Of a DNA stretch of 64,000 nt, positions 36,762 to 47,900 are shown piece by piece; position 1 is the first letter of the stretch, and each line of letters begins with the position of its first letter. The position numbers were made by a program, and so were the translations under genes. The notes beneath the pieces were generated by a model, which had not been told where the DNA came from, searched no databases, and saw only the letters and a program-made list of their open reading frames with translations. Source of the stretch: an uncultured Aquimarina sp. (GTDB taxonomy: Bacteria; Bacteroidota; Bacteroidia; Flavobacteriales; Flavobacteriaceae); assembly GCF_947495315.1 (NCBI RefSeq), contig NZ_CANLYD010000005.1, positions 248,001-312,000 on the forward strand, in the 5' to 3' direction.

Positions 36762-39700
36762 ATGAAACACAATTATTACAGATTTATTAAGAACTTAACC
36801 TTGACACTAGCCCTAGTGTCAGGATTGATCAGTGTGCAGGCACAGGATATCCTTTTTACCTTTGCCAATGCACAAAACACCAATGACGGAGTCGATGATT
36901 TCTACGAAGTAGATGTATTGATCGAAAGTACTGTAGATTTCAAACTAGGATCAGGTCAGCTGTATTTTAACTATAATTCCGAGGCTTTCGGAATTAACAT
37001 TGACGGAGATACTTCAGCAGTTCCTCCAATACCTGATGTTTCAGAATATACGCAACCCGTGGGTTCTATTACTGGAGCTACTTTATTCGGAGGTGCTTTA
37101 AACGTTTATAATGGTTTTGTTGATAATAACAATACCAATACTCGATATTCTGTTTCCTTTCAACAAGGTGTTAATGTAAGTCTAATGGACACTCAAAGTG
37201 ATGTGACTAGTACACCAAAGCTTTTATTTCATTTAAAGATAAAGTATCAGGATATTACAAAAGATCCTATGTTTACTTTTGAAGAAGCAGCTCTTTTTGG
37301 AGGTCAATTTGTAATTGCCTGTGAAGGTATTCCTTGTTCTGGGACTGTTATATCTGCTGCGAACGATACCTTTGATTCTTCAGGAGCAGAAATTGATACG
37401 ACGCCACCTGTAGTTACTCTACTAGGAAATGCTACTGAGACTGTTGAGGCCGGAAGTACCTATGCTGATGCAGGAGCTACTGCACTGGACAATGTGGATG
37501 GGGATATTACAGCAAATATTGTTATAGCAAATCCGGTGGACACTGCGGTGCCTGGATTATATATAGTAACATATAATGTAAGTGATGCTGTCGGAAATGC
37601 CGCAGTAGAAGTAACCCGTGAAGTAACAGTAGTGGACACGACTGCACCAACCATTGTATTAAACGGTTCCGCTACTATAACTGTAGAAGCGGGAAGTACC
37701 TATACTGATGCTGGCGCTACAGCTAGTGATATTGTTGATGGAGATCTTACAGCAAATATTGTGGTGGTTAACCCTGTGGATACTTCAGTACCAGGAGTAT
37801 ATACTGTAACATATAATGTAAGTGATGCAGCAACGAATGCTGCTGTAGAGGTTACCAGAGAAGTAACTGTTTCGGATACAACAGCTCCAGTGATTGCCTT
37901 AGACGGTTTAGCTACTTTAACTGTAGAAGCAGGAAGTACCTATGCTGATGCTGGCGCTACAGCCAGTGATTCTTTCGACGGAGACCTAACCGCGGGTATT
38001 GTAGTAGTAAACCCAGTGAATACTTCAGTACCTGGAGTATACACAGTAACCTATAATGTAAGTGATGCAGCAATGAACGCTGCTGTAGAGGTTACCAGAG
38101 AAGTAACCGTTTCGGATACTACAATTCCTGTAGTAGCATTAAATGGTTCCGCTACTATAACTGTAGAAGCAGGAAGTACTTATGCTGATGCTGGTGCTAC
38201 GGCAAGTGATTCTTTCGATGGAGATCTTACTGCAAGTATTGTAGTAGTAAATCCAGTGAATACTTCAGTACCTGGAGTATACACAGTAACATATAACGTA
38301 AGTGATGCAGCAATGAATGCTGCTGTAGAGGTTACTAGAGAAGTAACTGTTTCCGATACCACAATTCCGGTAATCGCTTTAAATGGTTCAGCTACTGTGA
38401 CTGTAGAAGCAGGTAGCCCTTATACGGATGCTGGTGCTATCGCAAGTGATTCCTTTGATGGAAATATTACAGCAAATATTGTAACGGTAAATCCAGTGAA
38501 CACTTCTGTGGCTGGAGTATATACAGTAACCTATAATGTTAGTGACGCAGCAGGAAATAATGCAGTAGAGGTTACAAGAGAAGTTACGGTGACGGATACT
38601 ACGGTACCTGTAATTACGGTATTGGGTGGTCCTATTGAATTTGTTGAAGCAGGAAGCACATATACGGATGCTGGTGCTACCGCAAGTGATTCCTTTGATG
38701 GAAATATTACAGCAAATATTGTAACGGTAAATCCGGTGAACACTTCTATTCCTGGATCTTATACAGTAACCTATAATGTTAGTGATGCCGCTGGAAATGC
38801 AGCTGCCCAACAAACTCGTTTAGTGTTTGTACAAGATGATACCCCTCCTGTAATTGCTTTAAATGGTGCTGCAACTATAACTGTAGAAGCAGGAAGTACT
38901 TATACGGATGCGGGAGCTACCGCTAGTGATTCATTTGACGGAGATATTACAGCAGATATCGTAACTGTAAATCCAGTGAACACTGCGGTGCCCGGAGTTT
39001 ATACAATTACCTATAATGTAAGTGATGCAGCAATGAATGCTGCTGTAGAGGTTACAAGAGAAGTAACCGTTTCGGATACTACTATTCCAGTAATTGCATT
39101 AAATGGTTCAGCGACTGTAACTGTAGAAGCTGGAAGTACCTATGCTGATGCTGGCGCTACCGCTAGTGATTCTTTTGATGGAGATATCACTGCAGACATT
39201 GTAACCGTAAATCCGGTAAACACTTCTGTTCCTGGCATGTATACAGTAACTTATAATGTAGAAGATAATGGAGGAAATATGGCTGTAGAGATTACTAGAG
39301 AAGTAAACGTGATAGATACCACTGCACCAGTAATTATACCTAATGGGGTACCAGTTGTAACTGTGGAGGCAGGAAATACATATGTAGATGCCGGAGCCAC
39401 CGCAAGTGATATAGTAGATGGTGATCTTACTGCTAGTATTGTAGTGATAAACTCTGTAAATACATTAATCCCTGGATCATATTCAGTTACATACGATGTG
39501 ACTGATGCCGCTGGTAATGATGCCATACAAATAGTTCGTATCGTAAACGTAGTAGATACTACAGTTCCAGTGATTAGCTTAACAGGAGCGAATCCACAAA
39601 CTATTGAATTAGGAGCTGGATACTCAGAATTAGGAGCTACCACAGATGATGGATCAGGAGTAGTAATCGATGCATCTGCTTTTATGGATGCAGTAGGAAG

Positions 39701-41153
39701 CTATAATGTTACCTATAATGCAACGGATGCTTCAGGAAATAATGCTATAGAAATAGTACGTGTAGTAAATGTAATAGATACGACTGCACCAATAATTACC
39801 TTAACCGGAGCGAATCCACAAACAATTCAATTAGGAGCTGGATATTCTGAATTAGGTGCTACTACCGATGATGGATCAGCCGTAGTAATCGATGCTTCTG
39901 CTTTTGTAGATGCAGTAGGAAGTTACAATGTGACCTATAATGCAACGGATGCTTCGGGAAATAATGCAGTAGAAGTAGTAAGAATTGTAAACGTAGTTGA
40001 TACTGCAGCACCGATAATCTCTTTAACTGGAGCCAACCCGCAAATGATTGAAAGAGGTAATAGTTATTCTGAATTAGGAGCTACAACTAATGATGGATCA
40101 GCCGTAGTAATCGATGCTTCAGCAGTAAATACAAATGTAACAGGAAGTTATAATGTTACTTATAACGCAACAGATACTTTTGGTAATAATGCAATAGAAG
40201 TAATTCGTATAGTAAACGTAGTGGATACGACTGCACCAATAATTACCTTAACCGGAGCAAATCCACAAACAATTCAGCTAGGAGCTGGGTATTCTGAATT
40301 AGGTGCTACTACCGATGATGGATCAGCTGTAGTAATCGATGCATCTGCTTTTATGGATGCAGTAGGAAGCTATAATGTAACTTACAATGCTATGGATGCT
40401 TCAGGAAACAATGCAGTAGAAGTAATAAGAACTGTAAATGTTGTAGACGTTACCGGACCGATAATAACTTTAATCGGGGCAAATCCACAGACAATTGAAT
40501 TAGGAGCTGGATATTCTGAATTAGGAGCAACTACGAATGATGGATCTGCTGTAGTAATCGATGCTTCTGCTTTTATGGATGCAGTAGGAAGTTACAACGT
40601 AACCTATAATGCAGTGGATGCCTCAGGAAACAATGCTGTAGAAGTTGTAAGAACTGTAAATGTAGTAGATACCACTGCACCTATAATATCCTTAATAGGG
40701 GCCAATCCACAGGAAATTGAATTAGGAGCTGCATATTCTGAATTAGGTGCTACTACCGATGATGGATCAGCAGTTGTAATTGATGCATCCGCAGTAGATG
40801 TAAACATTGTTGGGAGTTATAGTGTAACCTATAACGCTACAGACGCATCAGGTAATAATGCAGTAGAAGTGATTAGAACTGTAAATGTAGTGCCATTATT
40901 AAGTGTAGAAGATAATGAGCTGGCATTAATTAAACTATATCCTAATCCGGTGTCAGACAGATTTGTTATTTCCGGAATTTCCCAACAAGTTGATGCTGTA
41001 ACCATATATTCAATGGAAGGTAGATTAGTAAAAAGTATTGACAACTATAGTTCAGAAACTATAAATGTAGCTCAACTTCAAGGAGGAGTATATCTGGTAA
41101 GAATTACTCTAGGAAGTGCAGTAAAAACAATACAGTTCTTAAAGAAAAATTAA
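36762..41153 (+). CDS. Surface protein: cohesin-like N-terminal domain, 15 Ig-like repeats, T9SS sorting domain
   Basis: 1463 residues. Signal peptide to about 27 (VSGLISVQAQ). The N-terminal domain at about 28-205 has the look of a cohesin or CBM-like beta sandwich: YEVDVLIESTVDFKLGSGQL, YFNYNSEAFG, KLLFHLKIKYQDI. Nine units of 80 residues follow (211-930; VEAGSTY.DAGATASD...DG..TA.IV, VYTVTYNVSDAA), then six of about 74 residues (GANPQTIELGAGYSELGATT). Both belong to the DUF5011/HYR Ig-like type. T9SS type A end at about 1380-1463 (KLYPNPVSDRFVISG ... GGVYLVRI). The architecture suggests a long stalk presenting one N-terminal binding domain. The cohesin reading is tentative. Confidence 0.83.
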   Translation: MKHNYYRFIKNLTLTLALVSGLISVQAQDILFTFANAQNTNDGVDDFYEVDVLIESTVDFKLGSGQLYFNYNSEAFGINIDGDTSAVPPIPDVSEYTQPVGSITGATLFGGALNVYNGFVDNNNTNTRYSVSFQQGVNVSLMDTQSDVTSTPKLLFHLKIKYQDITKDPMFTFEEAALFGGQFVIACEGIPCSGTVISAANDTFDSSGAEIDTTPPVVTLLGNATETVEAGSTYADAGATALDNVDGDITANIVIANPVDTAVPGLYIVTYNVSDAVGNAAVEVTREVTVVDTTAPTIVLNGSATITVEAGSTYTDAGATASDIVDGDLTANIVVVNPVDTSVPGVYTVTYNVSDAATNAAVEVTREVTVSDTTAPVIALDGLATLTVEAGSTYADAGATASDSFDGDLTAGIVVVNPVNTSVPGVYTVTYNVSDAAMNAAVEVTREVTVSDTTIPVVALNGSATITVEAGSTYADAGATASDSFDGDLTASIVVVNPVNTSVPGVYTVTYNVSDAAMNAAVEVTREVTVSDTTIPVIALNGSATVTVEAGSPYTDAGAIASDSFDGNITANIVTVNPVNTSVAGVYTVTYNVSDAAGNNAVEVTREVTVTDTTVPVITVLGGPIEFVEAGSTYTDAGATASDSFDGNITANIVTVNPVNTSIPGSYTVTYNVSDAAGNAAAQQTRLVFVQDDTPPVIALNGAATITVEAGSTYTDAGATASDSFDGDITADIVTVNPVNTAVPGVYTITYNVSDAAMNAAVEVTREVTVSDTTIPVIALNGSATVTVEAGSTYADAGATASDSFDGDITADIVTVNPVNTSVPGMYTVTYNVEDNGGNMAVEITREVNVIDTTAPVIIPNGVPVVTVEAGNTYVDAGATASDIVDGDLTASIVVINSVNTLIPGSYSVTYDVTDAAGNDAIQIVRIVNVVDTTVPVISLTGANPQTIELGAGYSELGATTDDGSGVVIDASAFMDAVGSYNVTYNATDASGNNAIEIVRVVNVIDTTAPIITLTGANPQTIQLGAGYSELGATTDDGSAVVIDASAFVDAVGSYNVTYNATDASGNNAVEVVRIVNVVDTAAPIISLTGANPQMIERGNSYSELGATTNDGSAVVIDASAVNTNVTGSYNVTYNATDTFGNNAIEVIRIVNVVDTTAPIITLTGANPQTIQLGAGYSELGATTDDGSAVVIDASAFMDAVGSYNVTYNAMDASGNNAVEVIRTVNVVDVTGPIITLIGANPQTIELGAGYSELGATTNDGSAVVIDASAFMDAVGSYNVTYNAVDASGNNAVEVVRTVNVVDTTAPIISLIGANPQEIELGAAYSELGATTDDGSAVVIDASAVDVNIVGSYSVTYNATDASGNNAVEVIRTVNVVPLLSVEDNELALIKLYPNPVSDRFVISGISQQVDAVTIYSMEGRLVKSIDNYSSETINVAQLQGGVYLVRITLGSAVKTIQFLKKN
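37395..40889 (+). repeat. Tandem Ig-like repeats: 9 x 240 bp then 6 x about 222 bp
   Basis: The word GATAC(G/T)AC(T/A)GCACC that encodes DTTAP recurs every 240 nt from 37395 to 39555, then about every 222 nt to 40889. Adjacent units are very similar at DNA level (for example those starting near 38115 and 38355), which suggests recent expansion. Confidence 0.85.
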
Positions 41154-41187
41154 ATTGACTGGAATGCACCAATAAATGTTAGTTAGA

Positions 41188-41227
41188 GAAAATCGCCGAC
41201 CTGCTCAATTAAGGTCGGTGAATTTTC
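41188..41227 (+). terminator. Terminator after the Ig-repeat gene
   Basis: Stem GAAAAT-CGCCGACCT paired with AGGTCGGTGAATTTTC (one small bulge), 9-nt loop, 35 nt after the stop at 41153. It separates the upstream gene from the fibre operon. Confidence 0.8.
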
Positions 41228-41252
41228 AAAAAAACTAGAAACACTACCAACT

Positions 41253-41348
41253 ATGAAGAAAACATTAGAAAAATATAGGCTGGTTTTAACATTACTAGCC
41301 CTGTACACCCTATTGTTTATGGGGGTTTTAGAAATGATAAAAAGATAA
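41253..41348 (+). CDS. Possible 31-residue membrane peptide
   Basis: MKKTLEKYRLVLTLLALYTL followed by LFMGVLEMIKR and a stop. One hydrophobic helix flanked by basic residues, compatible with a small single-pass membrane protein. It lies between the terminator at 41188 and the first fibre gene. Coding is unproven; no homologue is known to me. Confidence 0.35.
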   Translation: MKKTLEKYRLVLTLLALYTLLFMGVLEMIKR

Positions 41349-41408
41349 TATTATTTCTTGTCTTTATACCTCTTTACAAATAATTTAAATAAGAAATAGT
41401 TACAATAC

Positions 41409-41480
41409 ATCACGGAAAAAGGGGCCGTGATATGCATTGAATTTGCAGGATATATTGGGGTTGTTCATAGCGACCCCATA
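41409..41480 (+). promoter_or_regulatory. Two hairpins and a degenerate promoter-like element before the fibre operon
   Basis: Hairpin 1 pairs ATCACGG (41409) with CCGTGAT (41425). Hairpin 2 pairs TGGGGT (41456) with ACCCCA (41473). The second overlaps GGGT-N14-CCATA at 41458-41480, a poor match to the GGGT-N14-CTGTA element (3 of 5 in the second box), 36 nt before the ATG at 41517. It could be a diverged copy of the promoter. Otherwise 41154-41516 holds only the small peptide and terminator. Confidence 0.3.
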
Positions 41481-41516
41481 TGTTTAAACTACAAAACAAT
41501 ATAAACCTATTATAGA

Positions 41517-43982
41517 ATGAAAAAAATTATATGCTTTTTAATAGCTGCCTTATGTTATGGGATTGGATTTTCTCAAACCTTTAATTACCAGGCAGTAGTG
41601 AGAAATGCAACCGGAGACCCTGTTACTAATCAGTCAATAGGAGTTTTGGTTCGAATTATAGAAGGAAGCGCAACAGGAAGTGTTGTGTATAACGAAGCAC
41701 ATACAGTGACCTCAAGTGATCAGGGAGTGATTACTTTCCTTGTTGGAGGAGGAACGTCAGGAGCTAATTTTCTGGCAATCGATTGGAGTAAACAAAATCA
41801 GTGGATCGATGTTCAGGTTGATATTACTGGTGGAACTAGCTATGTATCAATTGGAACTTCAAAACTACAATTTGTGCCTTATGCAATGTATGCGTTGAAC
41901 AGTAATAATGCAACAAACGCGGGGCCTTTTGATTATACTGCAGGAGTAGTAAGTAACGCTAACGGTAATATTTTTACAGATGATTTTGTATTTGGATCAT
42001 CACAACTGGATGCCAATGGTTCTTTTAACGCAAGTTTTAATAATCGTATGTTCTTTGATAAAAGTAAAGCAGCTTTCCGTGCAGGGTATACACCGCAGGA
42101 TGAATGGGATGAAGCTAATGTCGGTCAGTATTCGGTAGCATTTGGAGAAAGTGCTATGGCAAGCGGGACTAACTCATTTGCCATGGGACGCAATGCCAAT
42201 GCCACAGGTAATGAAGCCTTTGCTTTTGGTATCAATGCCGGCGGTTTTGCAGATTATGCACGTGGTTTTGGTCCCAATGCACGAGCTAATGGAGTGAATT
42301 CTACTGCAATTGGTAGACAACTAAACGCTAACTCCATGGCCGAAATTCAGTTAGGACAGTACAGTAATTTTGTTTCTGGATCTTTAGATACCTGGGTACC
42401 TACGGATCGTTTATTTGTCATTGGTAATGGACAAGAAGATATTAATCTAGCTTTAAATAGCGATGCACTGGTAATGCTTAAAAATGGTAACACAACATTA
42501 AATGGAATGTTGACTATTGATGGTGATAACCAGGGAGCAGGAACTTCATTTACATTTCCAGGACAAGATGGTACCGCTAATCAGATTATGCAAACAGACG
42601 GAGCGGGGAATGTATCTTGGGTAACTCCAGCAGCAGATGCAATCCCAAATGGAGGAAATAACGGAGAAGTACTTTCCACAGACGGTTCAGGTGTTTTATC
42701 CTGGATTAATAATGATATATTACCTGTTGGTGGTACCAATGGATTTGTATTAAGTACAGATGGATCCGGAAATTATTCCTGGATTACCTCTGATGATGCT
42801 GATGCCGATGCAACTAATGAGATCGAATTACCTACCGGTGGAAACAACGGACAAGTATTAGCTACAGACGGTAGTGGCGTATACAGTTGGGTAGATCAAC
42901 CTGCAATTCCAACCGCTGTATTTTCTACAACAAGTAATGTGACCAGTAATGCACCGGGAACTATTGCTACAGATGATTTTGTTTTTGGAAGCACACAATT
43001 AGATAACCTTACGGGAGCTGATGATAACTCCAGAATGTTTTATGATAAAAGTAGAGGAGCATTCAGAGCAGGAAATATGGTTGATGGTATTGGTGGTTTT
43101 GACGAAGCTAATTTAGGATTATTTTCTGTTGGTTTCGGACAAGTAAATAGAGCAACCGGATGGTATTCAGCAACGATGGGTATCAATAACATTTCATCTG
43201 GATTGGGTAGTTTTACCGCGGGAGATTCTAATGTTGCTTCAGGAAGTCAATCAGTTGCACTCGGTAGTAATAATACAGCTTCAGGAGTACAAACTTTCAC
43301 TTTTGGTCGCAATCTTACAGCGGAGAGTGTGGGACAGGTTAGTTTAGGGTATTTAAACACAGCAGCTGCAGGAAATGCCAATGCTTATATAGATACAGAT
43401 CGTTTGTTTGTGATTGGTAATGGAATCTCAGACATTGACGGTGTTGTTAGATCTGATGCGTTAGTGATGCTAAAAAATGGAAATACTGCATTTTCAGGTA
43501 ATGTTGGCGTAGGTACTACAACACCAGAAACCACCTATGCATTGAATGTAAACGGAGACTTGAACTATTCTGGTACGTTAACCAATATTTCAGACCGTCG
43601 TTACAAAAAGAATATTGAATCTTTATCTGGTAGTTTAGACAAAATTCTTAAAACCGAAGGAGTTCAGTATAAAATGAGAAAAGACGAATTCCCGGATATG
43701 AAATTTGCAGACGGTACACAATACGGTGTAATTGCACAGGAAATCGAAAAGACCTTCCCTAATCTGGTAACTACTAATGACAATGGATATAAAAGTGTAA
43801 ACTATACAGGATTGATTCCTGTTTTAGTAGAAGCACTTAAAGAACAACAACAATTGATTCAACAACAGCAATCCGAAATCACAGAATTAAAAGCTGAAGT
43901 TTCTACGGCTTCTAATTTAGAAAAACGCCTTCAGGCTTTAGAAGCAGTTGTAAAAAGTCAGGTAACTTATAAAAAGAACTAG
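41517..43982 (+). CDS. Fibre/adhesin with YadA-like head modules and S74 intramolecular-chaperone tip
   Basis: 821 residues. Signal peptide 1-19. An N-terminal domain common in Bacteroidota lies at about 20-125 (FNYQAVVRNATGDPVTNQSI ... LQFVPYAMYA). Two head/stalk modules start near 135 and 466: NVTSNAPGTIATDDFVFGS, MF.DKS..AFRAG, YadA-type rolls (AFGESAMASGTNSFAMGRNA), and LVMLKNGNTTLNG.LTIDG. The C-terminal peptidase-S74/ICA domain (about 688-800) has SDRRYKKNI with Ser692 and Lys697, the spacing of the known self-cleavage dyad. A coiled coil (LKEQQQLIQQQQSEITELKA) ends it. Such domains trimerise fibres and then cut themselves off. Likely a homotrimeric surface fibre. First of a three-gene run (2-nt gap to the next). 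Confidence 0.85.
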   Translation: MKKIICFLIAALCYGIGFSQTFNYQAVVRNATGDPVTNQSIGVLVRIIEGSATGSVVYNEAHTVTSSDQGVITFLVGGGTSGANFLAIDWSKQNQWIDVQVDITGGTSYVSIGTSKLQFVPYAMYALNSNNATNAGPFDYTAGVVSNANGNIFTDDFVFGSSQLDANGSFNASFNNRMFFDKSKAAFRAGYTPQDEWDEANVGQYSVAFGESAMASGTNSFAMGRNANATGNEAFAFGINAGGFADYARGFGPNARANGVNSTAIGRQLNANSMAEIQLGQYSNFVSGSLDTWVPTDRLFVIGNGQEDINLALNSDALVMLKNGNTTLNGMLTIDGDNQGAGTSFTFPGQDGTANQIMQTDGAGNVSWVTPAADAIPNGGNNGEVLSTDGSGVLSWINNDILPVGGTNGFVLSTDGSGNYSWITSDDADADATNEIELPTGGNNGQVLATDGSGVYSWVDQPAIPTAVFSTTSNVTSNAPGTIATDDFVFGSTQLDNLTGADDNSRMFYDKSRGAFRAGNMVDGIGGFDEANLGLFSVGFGQVNRATGWYSATMGINNISSGLGSFTAGDSNVASGSQSVALGSNNTASGVQTFTFGRNLTAESVGQVSLGYLNTAAAGNANAYIDTDRLFVIGNGISDIDGVVRSDALVMLKNGNTAFSGNVGVGTTTPETTYALNVNGDLNYSGTLTNISDRRYKKNIESLSGSLDKILKTEGVQYKMRKDEFPDMKFADGTQYGVIAQEIEKTFPNLVTTNDNGYKSVNYTGLIPVLVEALKEQQQLIQQQQSEITELKAEVSTASNLEKRLQALEAVVKSQVTYKKN

Positions 43983-43984
43983 TT

Positions 43985-44860
43985 ATGAAGAAGATTTTTC
44001 TAACAATACTAGGTGCATGTACATTCTTTAGTACACAAGCCCAAAGCATAGAAAGACAAGTAATCAGTTCAGGAGGTAACACCATCACTAATGGTGGTGT
44101 TACCCTTGACTACACCATAGGAGAACTGGCTGTAACTACCATTACCAATGGTACTACTACCTTAACTCAAGGATTTCAACAGGCTACGCTACAATTAGCG
44201 ATTAAGATCAATCCGGTAGTGTTTCTGCAAGGCGCTGCCATCAACCCAAATACGGGTGAAGAAACACTGATGCGTGATGATTTAAGAGTTGCAGCGACAA
44301 TACCAACTACATCACCCTATGCAGATGTAGCAACTACCTTAGCAACTGTTTTTGATGTAACAGGAGCTGATGCTATTGTAGATTGGGTATGGATTGAGTT
44401 ACGTGATAAAAATGATGCCAATACGGTACTTGCTTCAACTTCAGCCTTACTACAACGCGATGGAGATATTGTGACTGCCGATGGTACATCAGGTCTTGAA
44501 TTCGAATTACCTGAAGATAATTATTATGTAATGGTATCTCATCGTAACCACCTGGCGATTCTTACTGCCAATACAGTTGCGCTATCTTCTACGGTAGCAA
44601 CCTTGGATTTTAGTGCTTCTAATACAGTAGCGCAAGGTGGTGCCAATGCTGTAGTAGATTTGGGTACCGGTGTATTTGCTATGTTAGGTGGTGATTTTGA
44701 TGAGAACGGACAGGTTCAAAACTCAGATATCAATGCTGTTGTATTGTTATTAGGAGGATCGGGATATTCACTCGCAGATATGGATATGAATAGCCAAATT
44801 CAAAACACTGATATCAATAATGTCATGAATTCCAATCTAGGAAAAGGAGAGCAATTTTAG
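43985..44860 (+). CDS. Short exported protein consisting mostly of the dockerin-like cassette
   Basis: 291 residues. Signal peptide 1-20 (FFSTQAQS). A short beta domain at about 21-70 (QVISSGGNTITNGGVTLDYT; IGELAVTTITNG; LTQGFQQ) of a type often found near the N-terminus of Bacteroidota exported proteins. The remainder (about 74-291) is the C-terminal cassette: FLQGAAINPNTGEETLMRDD, AIVDWVWIELRDKND, ALLQRDGDIV, then DFDENGQVQNSDINA, DMDMNSQIQNTDIN and GKGEQF. The ATG is 2 nt after the fibre stop, so the pair is surely co-transcribed. It may be a minimal carrier or partner of the cassette. Confidence 0.8.
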   Translation: MKKIFLTILGACTFFSTQAQSIERQVISSGGNTITNGGVTLDYTIGELAVTTITNGTTTLTQGFQQATLQLAIKINPVVFLQGAAINPNTGEETLMRDDLRVAATIPTTSPYADVATTLATVFDVTGADAIVDWVWIELRDKNDANTVLASTSALLQRDGDIVTADGTSGLEFELPEDNYYVMVSHRNHLAILTANTVALSSTVATLDFSASNTVAQGGANAVVDLGTGVFAMLGGDFDENGQVQNSDINAVVLLLGGSGYSLADMDMNSQIQNTDINNVMNSNLGKGEQF

Positions 44861-44977
44861 ATGAATTTGCCAAAAGATTCTGATGATATATTATATGTAA
44901 GCAACCCATAAATGTCTTTTTATTAGATACGCGATACCCTTTTAAAGCACTATTAAAAAGCCCCAAATAATAAACCT

Positions 44978-47900
44978 ATGAGAAATGTTACTTTGTGGAT
45001 AATACTATTATGCAGTAGCCTTGCTATGGCTCAATTGAACTCTACTGCTCCATGGATGAAGGAACTTAATTTAAAAAAGAGCAGTAAAAAACCTACTTTT
45101 TCTGAAGTTCAACAAGCATTTGATACGTATTGGGAAACCCATGATAAGGATGCTAAGGGAAGTGGTTATAAACCATTTAAAAGATGGGCTCAATTATGGG
45201 AAAGACATGTAAAAGCCGATGGTAGCCTTCCAACAGGAAAAGATCTATGGGAAGCGTGGGAAGCACAAAAACGTTTTGGCAGTAATGCCAAAATCGCAAA
45301 GATGGCAGACTTAAGTAATTGGCAACCTATAGGGCCTTACAATCACGTACAAGCCAATGCACAACCTTCTGGTCAGGGCCGCTTAAATGCGGTGACTATT
45401 GATCCTAACAACAGTAATACTTGGTATGTAGGTTCACCTAATGGTGGTCTTTGGAAATCAACAAATGGAGGTGGTAATTGGAGTCCAATGACGGATGAGT
45501 TACCAAGAGTTGGTGTATCGGCTATTGCAGTAGATTATAACAATTCAAATATCATCTATATTGCTACAGGAGATGATGATGCCGATCAAACACCTACGAT
45601 TGGGGTGATGAAATCAACCGATGGAGGTGTAACCTGGAATCAAACAGGATTAAATGTAAATACGTTGGGAAATGTTACCCAATTAAGTGAATTGTTTATA
45701 GATCCCAATAACTCTAATAAATTAGTGTGTGCTTCTAATAATGGAGTTTTTACGTCCTCTGATGCTGGAGTTAGCTGGTCACAAACGCTTGTAGGAAACA
45801 ACATTAAAGATTTACGGTTAAAACCAGGAGATGCCAGTATCGTTTATGGAGTAACCACTACAGCTTTTTACCGCTCTACAGATGGTGGAGCTAGTTTTAC
45901 ACAAGTAACTAGTGGAGTTCCTACAAATACTGGAAGAATGGTCATCGATGTAACTCCAGCAAACCCAAATTATGTCTACATTTTTAGCTCGGATGCTACT
46001 GACCAAAGAGTACACGGGATTTATCGCTCTAACAACAGCGGTCAGAGTTTTACAACCAGGAACGAAGATAGTTATACCATCATCGGGAACTACCAGGTTT
46101 GGTATAATATGGCGATGGGGGTTTCTGATACCAATGCTAATGAGATTTACGTAGGGACTTTAGACGTTTGGAAATCCACGAATGGTGGTCAAACATGGGA
46201 TAAACTAAATCGTTGGGATCGATTAACAGAAGCATATACCCACGCAGATATTCATAGTATTCGTGTAGTAAACGGAAAAGTATTGGTGGCCTCAGATGGA
46301 GGGATTTATTCGAGTGATAACAATGGGACAAATTTTCAACCACACTATCAGGATCTGCAAATAGGAGAATTTTTTAATGTAGCTGTAGCGCAAGGTAATC
46401 CGGGAAATATTTCCGGTGGACTACAGGATAATGGTGGTTTTGGAGTAGGAGTTAATGGAGAATACAGAGCGTATCACCCAGGAGACGGAGTAAATACATT
46501 AATCACACCTACCGATGATAATATGTATTACGGACTGATCCAAAACGGAGATATTCTATATGTGTCTCATCGTGGAGATGGTCAGTTAGCTCGAGTATAT
46601 CGACCTTCCAATGCAGGAGCTGGTGTTTGGGTACCACCTTTATCTGCTGATGCTAATGGAGATGTATACGCTGCATGGAGCAATTTATTTAGACTAAATC
46701 GAACCAATTATTCGTGGGAATTAGTAGGTGATCTTGGTGGATATACTGATGTATTGGAGATAGCACCTTCAGATCCTAATCGAATCGTTTCCTCCAGTCA
46801 CCAAAATATTAGAGTAAGTAAAGATGGAGGTCAGACGATTGATTTTAATATCAATGCTGTAGGGAATTCTATTGCTGGAATTGCAATCCATCCGGTCAAT
46901 CCGGATATTATGTGGATCACAACCGATGGAAATGGTGCTAACAAAGGAATTCATAAAACTATTGATGGAGGACTTACCTGGACAGATATCACCTATAATT
47001 TCCCGGTAGCGACAGAATATCCCGAGGATATAGTACATCAACCAGAGCATTCTCAGAACCCAATATATGTATCGACAGACCTTGGTGTATATAGATTGGA
47101 TGATAGTAGTAATACCTGGGAGCCTTTTATGAAAGGGTTACCCAATACCAAGATCGAAGATTTAGAAATCAATATAGAAGACCAAACCTTAACTGCAGGA
47201 ACCTATGGACGTGGAATATGGCGTACTTCGATTCCTGTAGAATTGCTTCAGGAAGATATTCGTTTGGCTAAAATCGTAAGCCCACAAAGTTCGGATAGTA
47301 ATTGTGGAAGTATTAATCCTCAAATTAATGTTCGAAATAATGGAATCAATACTATAAACGCCATAGATATCACCTATACCATTGATGGAGGAACACCTGA
47401 TGGAATTACCTGGACCGGTACATTGACATCTAATCAGGAAATAGCCATCAATCTTCCAGAGTTGAAACTTCCAGCTGGAACCTATCAATTAACGATAACT
47501 ATCGATTCTGCAAACGATGAAAACGCTTTAAATAATCAACGTTCTGAAACATTTACGATTAATGATACAGGAATTGTAAATGTTACAAACACCTTTGAAT
47601 CTGCATCAGACAATTTAATTGTTCAGGGTGGAGTATGGCAACGTGGAGTTCCAACAGGAAATCGATTAAATACCGCCAGTAGCGGTACACGAGTTTATGG
47701 TACCAATTTATCAGGAAATTATCCATCCGATACAAATGCATTTTTAATAACCAATTGTTTTGATTTTACCACAATTCAAAATCCGGTACTGAAATTTCAA
47801 ATGGCTTTTGATTTAGAGACTAATTGGGATTGGGGCAACGTGGAATATACTACTAATGGCGGACAAACCTGGAGTACTCTTGGTCGAAAAACCAGCCAGC

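Noticed and set aside
38388..38813. Antisense ORFs inside the Ig and MBG repeat genes
   Set aside because: They arise from the codon bias of the repeats on the sense strand; no start context or domain.
44861..44911. 16-codon ORF directly after the cassette gene (TAGATG)
   Set aside because: Too short, no recognisable feature; likely chance.
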